Origin: an uncultured Eubacteriales bacterium
GTDB taxonomy: Bacteria; Bacillota; Clostridia; Oscillospirales; Acutalibacteraceae
Assembly (NCBI GenBank): GCA_934525065.1
Contig: CAKSYX010000025.1
Span: 1-28,786 of the forward strand
Direction: 5' to 3'
Length of the DNA stretch: 28,786 bases
Shown: piece after piece, positions 23,569 through 28,786 of the stretch
Layout: every line of letters begins with the position of its first letter
Numbering within the stretch: position 1 is the stretch's first letter
Made by a program: the position numbers and the translations under genes
The notes under the pieces: model-generated
Databases searched by the model: none
Seen by the model: only the letters and a program-made list of their open reading frames with translations
What the model was told of the DNA's origin: nothing

Positions 23569-24642
23569 TTATTCCTGTTCGCTCTGAGGCTTGATGTCAA
23601 TTTTCCAACCGGTGAGTCTTGCCGCAAGGCGAACGTTCTGGCCCTTGTTGCCGATTGCAAGCGAAAGCTGATTATCCGGAACAACAACGTGGCAGCTCTT
23701 CTGCTGCTCCTCGTCAATAGAAACGGAAAGAACCTGAGCCGGAGCAAGCGCAGCGGCAATGTATTCTGCCGGATCCTCGCTGTAGCGCACAATGTCGATT
23801 TTTTCTCCGCAGAGGGTGTCGATAATGCTGTTGACGCGCTGTCCTCTCTGACCGATGCAGGCGCCGACGGCGTCAACGTTTTCATCCTTGCTGAAAACGG
23901 CAATTTTTGTTCTTGAGCCGGCTTCTCTTGAAACGGACATGATTTCAACCACGCCGTCATAAATTTCGGGAACTTCCATTTCAAAAAGTCTTTTAACAAG
24001 GCCGGGGTGTCTTCTTGAAATGCTGGCGTAGCTCGTTGTTCCTTCTTCCTTGATTGAAGCAACATAAACCTTGATGAGCTGGTCAACCTCAAAGTGGTCA
24101 TTCGGGAGCTGGTCGGCCCTCGGGAAGAAGGCGGTTGCGCGGCCGATTTCTATGGTTGCGTCTCCGGTTTCCGGGTCAACCATTTTGACCTTCGCGGTAA
24201 CGACCTCCTGGAACCTGTTCTGGAATTCTTTTGAGGCAAGTTCTCTTTCGGCTTCTCTGATTCCCTGGCGAATAACGCTCTTTGCGGTCTGGGCAACGAT
24301 TCTGCCGAACTTTTTCGGGTCAAGCTCAATTTTGACGAATGAGCCTACCTGGGCATTCTTGTCATAATTTCTTGCCTGTTCAAGCGTCATTTCTGCCGCA
24401 GGCTCGGCAACCTCGTCAACAACGGCGATATTAACATAAACGTCCATCGTTTTCTTTTCCGGATCAATTTCGCAAACAACATTGTCACGGTTGCCGTATT
24501 GATTCTTCGTTGCAGAAACTATTGCCGCCTTGATTTTATCAAAGAGATAGTCGGCGGAGATTCCCTTTTCAGCCTCAAGAAGCCTGACAGCCTCAAAGAG
24601 ACCGATTTCATCGTTCTTTTCCTTGTTCACTTTCTTGCTCAT
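23569..24642 (-). CDS. nusA: Transcription termination/antitermination factor NusA
   Basis: The 357-residue protein binds RNA polymerase and nascent RNA, and affects pausing, termination and antitermination. The N-terminal domain (1-135) includes GRIVAQTAKSVIRQGIRE. An S1 domain spans about 140-205. KH1 and KH2 follow with ACIGQRGQRV (261-270) and AIGNKGQNVRLAA (329-341). As in other Firmicutes it lacks the C-terminal acidic repeats of the E. coli protein. ATG 24642 follows AAGGATCG. The 104-base gap to rimP contains a small ccggc/gccgg stem. Confidence 0.97.
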   Translation of the reverse strand: MSKKVNKEKNDEIGLFEAVRLLEAEKGISADYLFDKIKAAIVSATKNQYGNRDNVVCEIDPEKKTMDVYVNIAVVDEVAEPAAEMTLEQARNYDKNAQVGSFVKIELDPKKFGRIVAQTAKSVIRQGIREAERELASKEFQNRFQEVVTAKVKMVDPETGDATIEIGRATAFFPRADQLPNDHFEVDQLIKVYVASIKEEGTTSYASISRRHPGLVKRLFEMEVPEIYDGVVEIMSVSREAGSRTKIAVFSKDENVDAVGACIGQRGQRVNSIIDTLCGEKIDIVRYSEDPAEYIAAALAPAQVLSVSIDEEQQKSCHVVVPDNQLSLAIGNKGQNVRLAARLTGWKIDIKPQSEQE

Positions 24643-24746
24643 TTTTTATAATCGATCCTTTCCGGTATAATTTACATTTTTATTTCCGGCCTCTGAGCCG
24701 GGTCACGCATACACGCCGAAAAAGGCGCGAAGCGGTTTTGCTGTGG

Positions 24747-25214
24747 CTATTCAAAATCGTCAAGCTTGATCCATGCAGCTTCCTTTTTAAGAAGCGTGAG
24801 GCCGGAGCCATCCTCCGCGCGCAGGGTGACGGCACCGCTTTCATAGCTTTCAAGCACGCCGAAAAACTCCCTCCTTCCGTCAACGGGACGAATTGTTTTG
24901 AGCTTGATTTTTGCGCCGATAAACTTTTGAAAATGCTCGTCGCGAACAAGTTCCCTTTCAACGCCGGGAGAGCTGACCTCAAGGCAATATGCCTGTTCAA
25001 TGGGGTCGCTTTCGTCAAGCGGGCCGTTAAGTGCGCGGCTCATTTCAACGCAGTCATCAATTCCGACGCCGCCCTCCTTGTCAATGAAAACCCGCAAAAA
25101 CCAGCCCGAACCTTCCTTGAGAAAACGGATATCCCAAATTTCAAGTCCGAGTTCTTTTGCAATCGGCTCGGCAATTGCACGCACCGCTGCAACGGTTGAA
25201 GAATCCTTCGCCAT
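24747..25214 (-). CDS. rimP: Ribosome maturation factor RimP
   Basis: The 155-residue protein is needed for 30S assembly, acting near S12 and helix 18 of 16S rRNA. Family features are the N-terminal helix with LGLEIWDIRF, the strand WFLRVFIDKEGGV, the signature EVSSPGVERELVRDEHF and a C-terminal SH3-like barrel. ATG 25214 follows CGGAGGTG; the longer reading frame upstream runs through the promoter and is rejected. It is the first gene of the operon and carries a 5' leader of about 75 bases with a hairpin. Confidence 0.95.
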   Translation of the reverse strand: MAKDSSTVAAVRAIAEPIAKELGLEIWDIRFLKEGSGWFLRVFIDKEGGVGIDDCVEMSRALNGPLDESDPIEQAYCLEVSSPGVERELVRDEHFQKFIGAKIKLKTIRPVDGRREFFGVLESYESGAVTLRAEDGSGLTLLKKEAAWIKLDDFE

Positions 25215-25251
25215 TATGACACCTCCGAAAAATTGGAATTTGCATAAAAGA

Positions 25252-25274
25252 AGAGCGGACCCGAAGCCCACTCT
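25252..25274 (-). promoter_or_regulatory. Leader hairpin of the rimP-nusA operon
   Basis: In the minus-strand transcript, agagtgggc (25274-25266) pairs over nine positions (two wobbles) with gtccgctct (25260-25252), around a five-base uucgg loop. A short T-rich tail follows (tcttttatg). It could be a weak attenuator or a protein-binding leader in the rimP 5' UTR; the tail is too interrupted for a strong terminator. Confidence 0.45.
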
Positions 25275-25296
25275 GAACACTAAATCTACCTTGGAT

Positions 25297-25325
25297 ATAG
25301 TACCACACCGCAAGCAAAATATCAA
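25297..25325 (-). promoter_or_regulatory. Promoter of the rimP-nusA-infB operon
   Basis: On the minus strand TTGATA (25325-25320), a 17-base spacer and TACTAT (25302-25297). It faces away from the fucosidase promoter and would start the transcript near 25290. Confidence 0.65.
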
Positions 25326-25358
25326 GCCTTTTCCTTAAATATTTGCATCAGTCCGAAT

Positions 25359-25388
25359 TTGACAAACAAAGAAAGAATATGCTATCCT
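25359..25388 (+). promoter_or_regulatory. Promoter of the fucosidase gene
   Basis: TTGACA (25359-25364), 18 bases, TATCCT (25383-25388). The -35 box is perfect and the -10 box weaker, which would suit a regulated gene. The leader to the ATG is about 32 bases. Confidence 0.6.
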
Positions 25389-25426
25389 GTCAGCGTACAA
25401 ATATATTGAAAAATGAGGTTTGGAAT

Positions 25427-26887
25427 ATGTCCGGATTCAGTCACATTTTTTCGCGCCTTTGTCCCGTTTCAAAGTCAGACCTTGACTCCTGGGACAAGGG
25501 CAACAACGGCGCAGACCTTGACTCCACCGAGGTTCAAAGGCTGATTTCTGTCAGACCGAGTGAAATTCAGTTCGGTCTTCAGCAGCTTGAATATTACTCC
25601 TTCATCCATTTCGGAATGAATACCTTCACCGGCGTTGAATGGGGCAAGGGAGCGGAAAACCCGGCTTCCTTCTGCCCGAAGAGCATTGACACCGACCAAT
25701 GGGCAAAAGTCCTCAAAAGCTCCGGCAGCCGCGGCGTGATTTTCACCGCAAAGCACCACGACGGTTTTTGTCTCTTTCCGAGCAAATATACCGAGCATTC
25801 AATCAGGAACAGTCCCTATAAAAACGGAAAGGGCGACATTGTCCGTGAGCTTTCGGAAAGCTGCAAAAAATACGGCCTTCTTTTCGGAATATACCTTTCC
25901 CCGTGGGACAGGCACGAAAAAACCTACGGCACATCGGCATATAATGATTACTTCGTGAATCAGCTTACCGAGCTTTGCGAAAATTACGGAGATATCTTCT
26001 GCTTTTGGTTTGACGGCGCAAAAGGAAAAGACGCGCCGGACTTCACCTATGACTTTGAGCGCTATTATAAAGTGATACGCACGCTTCAGCCGAAGGCGGC
26101 AATCTGCAACTGCGGCCCGGATCTGCGCTGGATAGGCAACGAAGGCGGAAAGGTTCGCAAAAGCGAGTGGAGCGTAATAACTCAAAACACCATCGCCGTT
26201 GAGGAGGTTATGAAAAACTCTCAGCAGGGTGCAGAGGAAGCTGCGGCAATGCAGACCTTTGACCGCTACGAAAGCGACCTCGGTTCAAGGCAGCTGCTTT
26301 CAAAGCACAAGAGCCTCATCTGGTCACAGGGCGAAGCAGACGTTTCAATTCACAGAGATTGGTTTTACAGTCCGAAGCCGCGTCCGCGCTCGGCGAAAGA
26401 GCTTGAAAAAATTTATTTCCGCACAGTCGGCGGCAATGCGCTTTTGCTTCTCAACGTTCCGCCCTCAAAAAACGGAATTATTGAGCCTTCGGATGTAAGG
26501 CTGCTTGAGGACTTCAAAAAGAGAGTTGAAAGGGCTTTTGAAACCGAGCTTTCCTTCGCTGCCGAAACAGAAAGCGGCCGGGCTTTAAACGAAAGCGAGC
26601 CGCTCAAAAAGGGCGACGGAGCAATTTCACTGAAGCTTCACTGCCCCGAAAAGGTCAAAACAATCGTGCTGAGCGAGGACACAAGGCAAAGTCAGCGCAT
26701 TGAAGAGTTTGATGTCTATTTCAAAACCGCGCGCGGCCTTGTGAAGGTTTATTCCGGAACAACAATAGGCAGCAAGAAAATCATCCGCCTACCGTCGGTT
26801 CTTCAGGTAAAAACGGACGAAGTCATAATCAACGTTACGCAGTCAAGAAGCACCCCCGTTTTCGGAAAGCTTTCTCTTTATAAATAA
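25427..26887 (+). CDS. Cytoplasmic alpha-L-fucosidase, GH29 family
   Basis: The 486-residue protein matches GH29 alpha-L-fucosidases. The substrate-binding HFGMNTF (from His61), AKHHDGF (108-114) and SPWDRHE are present. The probable nucleophile is Asp196 in FCFWFDG. A short beta-sandwich-like C-terminal domain follows from about residue 360. It would release L-fucose from fucosylated glycans by a retaining mechanism. There is no signal peptide, so it acts on imported oligosaccharides. ATG 25427 follows GAGGT by seven bases; the upstream in-frame TTG (25343) lies before the promoter and is rejected. It converges with a GPH-type sugar symporter, a plausible uptake partner. Linkage specificity cannot be read from the sequence. 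Confidence 0.92.
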   Translation: MSGFSHIFSRLCPVSKSDLDSWDKGNNGADLDSTEVQRLISVRPSEIQFGLQQLEYYSFIHFGMNTFTGVEWGKGAENPASFCPKSIDTDQWAKVLKSSGSRGVIFTAKHHDGFCLFPSKYTEHSIRNSPYKNGKGDIVRELSESCKKYGLLFGIYLSPWDRHEKTYGTSAYNDYFVNQLTELCENYGDIFCFWFDGAKGKDAPDFTYDFERYYKVIRTLQPKAAICNCGPDLRWIGNEGGKVRKSEWSVITQNTIAVEEVMKNSQQGAEEAAAMQTFDRYESDLGSRQLLSKHKSLIWSQGEADVSIHRDWFYSPKPRPRSAKELEKIYFRTVGGNALLLLNVPPSKNGIIEPSDVRLLEDFKKRVERAFETELSFAAETESGRALNESEPLKKGDGAISLKLHCPEKVKTIVLSEDTRQSQRIEEFDVYFKTARGLVKVYSGTTIGSKKIIRLPSVLQVKTDEVIINVTQSRSTPVFGKLSLYK

Positions 26888-26900
26888 CGCAAAACATCAG

Positions 26901-26941
26901 AAACCGCTCCGTCAGGCGCAAAGCCCGCGAAGCGGTTTTTT
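26901..26941. terminator. Intrinsic terminator between fucosidase and transporter
   Basis: aaaccgct (26901-26908) pairs with agcggttt (26931-26938), with an inner region rich in complementary GC, followed by a T-run on the plus strand. It mainly serves the fucosidase gene and may also stop the convergent transporter transcript. Confidence 0.8.
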
Positions 26942-26953
26942 GTGTTATGTAGT

Positions 26954-28477
26954 TTAATCCGCACCTTCAAGTGCTTCAAGCGCAAGTGCTTCCTTTTCAA
27001 TTTGAGCACGCTTTTCCTTGAGCCGGCGCTCAACCTCTGCCATATGCTCGCGGTCGTCGTTGAGGAAGAGGATAGTGATGAGATAGAGCACGGAGCCGAC
27101 AACGGGGCCGAGCATAAACTGATGCCAGCGGTATTTATAGAACGCTGTGTTTTTGCTTTGCATACGGATAAGCTTTGAGCCGTCAACAGCCTTTCCGTCC
27201 GAACCGGTTATGCTGACAAAGCCCATTTTTGAAAGCATAACGCCCTTGATGAAGTTCGTTGCCGCACTTGAAAGCTTTGAGATAAAGTTCTGCATTGAAA
27301 AAACGATACCTTCCGTTCTTTCACCGGTTTTGAGCTCAACCTCGTCAATCGAGTCGCTGATGAGCGAACGGTGAGCGATATCCTTCATGGAAACCGGAAT
27401 GTTGCAAATTGCAAGCAACACCCAAATGAAGATGAGCGCGACCGGATTGAGGAAGCGGTCGTTCGCGCCGATTGCAAAAGCAGAAACGCGGCAGACAATC
27501 TGAAGAATTTCGGAAAGAACCAGAACGCGCTTCATTCCGCCGATCTTATGAGCAAACTTTGTTGCAAAGAACATTGCAAACGCGCCGGGGATTCCCGGAA
27601 CAAGACCGTGAATGACCTGCATTGTTCCGCCGGAAAGCTCCATACCGAAGAGATTATAGGAAACTCCGTCCGTTTCAAAGAAGTATTCCCATGGAAGAGT
27701 GAGCGAAAGCGAACCGAGGAACCTTGCAAGGCAGATTATGAGAAGCTTTTTGTTGTGTCTGAGGCTCTTGAGGCTTTCAATGACGCTGACTTCTTTTTCG
27801 CCCTCATAGTGTACCTTTTCTCTCATTCTGTAAGCAAGCATTGCAATGAGCATTCCGCCGAAGCCGAAAACAATACCGCCGATTGCATAAGCGTTCTTTT
27901 CCGAAACAATGTTGTTGTCAACAAGCAGCGACCTTATCATCGGGAAAGCACCGCCGATCGTCGCGCCGAGACCTGCGCCGATAGTTACCCACTGCGAGAC
28001 CCTTGCGCGTTCGTCCGAGCTTGGGCTGGAAAGCGGAAGCAGACCCCACATTGCAACGTCCTGGAAGGAATAGATCAAATCGAACAGCAAATAAAGAACA
28101 AGCATGAGAACGATGGTCGCCGTTGTGCTCAGGTTGTAATCAAAGAACATCAGCGCAATAAAAAGTCCTGCAAGCGGCGACGTCCAGATAACCAGCGGGC
28201 GCAGCTTGTTGCCCGGCTTGAACTTTCTTGCGTCAACGAGCGTTCCGACTATGGGATCGTTCACGGCGTCCCAAAGGGTGCTGATGCTGGTAATCAGACC
28301 CGTCTTTTTCGGGTCGATTCCCAAAACGGTGTTCATGAAAACGAACAGACGCGAGGAAATGAAGTTATAGCTGATATTCTGGCCTGCAAGACCGGCCGCG
28401 TATGAAACCAGGCGGCTGTTTGCAACCTTGGTTTCGCTCTCTTCATTCGAAAAGAAAAATTTGAACGGATTTTTCAA
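26954..28477 (-). CDS. GPH-family sugar:cation symporter (MFS)
   Basis: The 507-residue membrane protein has about 12 predicted transmembrane segments and the MelB/GPH (MFS_2) pattern: an N-terminal ISTLWDAVNDPIVGTLVD signature with the conserved Asp pair, and a large central loop. This family moves melibiose, glucuronides, xylosides and similar sugars with Na+ or H+. The C-terminal tail (about 480-507) is a charged helix. The start is TTG at 28477, preceded by GGGAG. It converges with the fucosidase gene, suggesting uptake of fucosylated or related oligosaccharides, but the substrate is inferred from position only. Confidence 0.9.
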   Translation of the reverse strand: MKNPFKFFFSNEESETKVANSRLVSYAAGLAGQNISYNFISSRLFVFMNTVLGIDPKKTGLITSISTLWDAVNDPIVGTLVDARKFKPGNKLRPLVIWTSPLAGLFIALMFFDYNLSTTATIVLMLVLYLLFDLIYSFQDVAMWGLLPLSSPSSDERARVSQWVTIGAGLGATIGGAFPMIRSLLVDNNIVSEKNAYAIGGIVFGFGGMLIAMLAYRMREKVHYEGEKEVSVIESLKSLRHNKKLLIICLARFLGSLSLTLPWEYFFETDGVSYNLFGMELSGGTMQVIHGLVPGIPGAFAMFFATKFAHKIGGMKRVLVLSEILQIVCRVSAFAIGANDRFLNPVALIFIWVLLAICNIPVSMKDIAHRSLISDSIDEVELKTGERTEGIVFSMQNFISKLSSAATNFIKGVMLSKMGFVSITGSDGKAVDGSKLIRMQSKNTAFYKYRWHQFMLGPVVGSVLYLITILFLNDDREHMAEVERRLKEKRAQIEKEALALEALEGAD

Positions 28478-28510
28478 TACTTATCTCTCCCTTTTCTCAC
28501 CTAATAAAAG

Positions 28511-28539
28511 ATTATATAGGTATATGCACAAAAATGCAA
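28511..28539 (-). promoter_or_regulatory. Promoter of the sugar symporter gene
   Basis: On the minus strand TTGCAT (28539-28534), 17 bases, then TATAAT (28516-28511). The predicted start lies about 27 bases before the TTG start codon. Confidence 0.65.
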
Positions 28540-28587
28540 GGCAAAATACGAAAAATTTATGAAAACTGTTGAAACAACAAACCAAAA

Positions 28588-28664
28588 AAGGAGCTGTCGC
28601 ATTTAACGCAGACCAAAGAGCAAAACAAAAAGAAAAAGACCATATTTCACGAGATCTATCAAAA
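28588..28664. other. Intergenic stretch with a possible insertion-sequence end
   Basis: aaaaaaggagctgtcgca near 28588 resembles the terminal repeats seen at some insertion sequences or palindromic terminators of Firmicutes, but its matching half is not in the window. An 8-bp inverted repeat, atatttca (28642-28649) / tgaaatat (28678-28685), lies beyond. No gene was found here. Confidence 0.25.
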
Positions 28665-28786
28665 TCAGAGCTTCATATGAAATATAATCTTTGCTTCTTG
28701 ATGATATTGAAAATAATTTTGCTCTTTTAAGCGTTTTTTTGCCCACTCGCGGTATCTACATACAGCTTCGGGGCAGGCTGAAGAAA
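28665..28786 (-). CDS. Possible C-terminal fragment of a gene running off the window
   Basis: One minus-strand frame stays open from the window edge to a TGA at 28667-28665, giving 39 residues that end ...KRLKEQNYFQYHQEAKIIFHMKL. The composition (Lys, Glu, Gln, Tyr, Trp, few small residues) looks coding and could be the tail of a transposase or another protein. It is short and at the edge, so a chance open frame is possible. Confidence 0.3.
   Translation of the reverse strand, partial: SSACPEAVCRYREWAKKRLKEQNYFQYHQEAKIIFHMKL

Noticed and set aside
27371..28405. 344-residue plus-strand frame opposite the symporter
   Set aside because: It is a shadow with a charged, non-domain composition; the minus-strand frame has a clear family match.

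Overview
The window looks like a chromosomal segment of a low- to mid-GC Gram-positive bacterium, most likely an anaerobic gut Clostridia of the Oscillospiraceae/Ruminococcaceae type. The evidence is strong AGGAGG-like ribosome binding sites, near-consensus sigma-A promoters (TTGACA-17-TATAAT occurs three times), the Firmicutes order rimP-nusA-ylxR-ylxQ-infB-rbfA-nrnA-truB-ribF, a giant secreted protein of bacterial Ig-like (BIG_2) domains, and a cytoplasmic GH29 fucosidase beside a GPH-type sugar symporter. Genus or species cannot be assigned from sequence alone.

Left part (1-2530): a lipoprotein gene (minus strand) and a 66-residue Cro/CI-type regulator (plus strand) diverge from one short intergenic region. 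A perfect 20-bp palindrome there fills the spacer of a consensus promoter facing the lipoprotein gene. Next comes a membrane acyltransferase (AT3 family), ending at a strong bidirectional terminator.

Middle part (2548-14344): one 8.8-kb minus-strand gene encodes a 2948-residue exported protein with 34 consecutive BIG_2 repeats, no catalytic domain and no visible surface anchor. Eight consecutive central repeats are strongly basic, while the 15 C-terminal repeats are acidic. It diverges from an exonuclease III-type AP endonuclease gene. Then come an isolated 5S rRNA gene with its own perfect promoter and terminator, two small unknown proteins (one membrane-anchored), and a minus-strand NAD(P)-binding SDR-like protein.

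Right part (14483-25325): a 200-300 base non-coding stretch with inverted repeats is followed by a long minus-strand housekeeping operon for transcription and translation: rimP, nusA, ylxR, ylxQ, infB, rbfA, nrnA, truB and ribF. A HAD phosphatase and a zinc-ribbon membrane protein with an RsiV/DUF3298-like ectodomain are attached at its 3' end. Most junctions are a few bases or overlaps, so co-transcription is likely.

Right edge (25427-28786): a cytoplasmic alpha-L-fucosidase (plus) and a GPH-family sugar:cation symporter (minus) converge. Together they could import and cleave fucosylated sugars. The last 300 bases hold the transporter promoter, a sequence resembling an insertion-sequence end, and a possible C-terminal gene fragment running off the window.

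The housekeeping genes are conventional. The parts worth a second look are the repressor/palindrome/lipoprotein module, the charge-partitioned giant Ig protein, the stand-alone 5S gene, and the structured intergenic regions. I found no CRISPR array, tRNA, complete transposon or phage gene.
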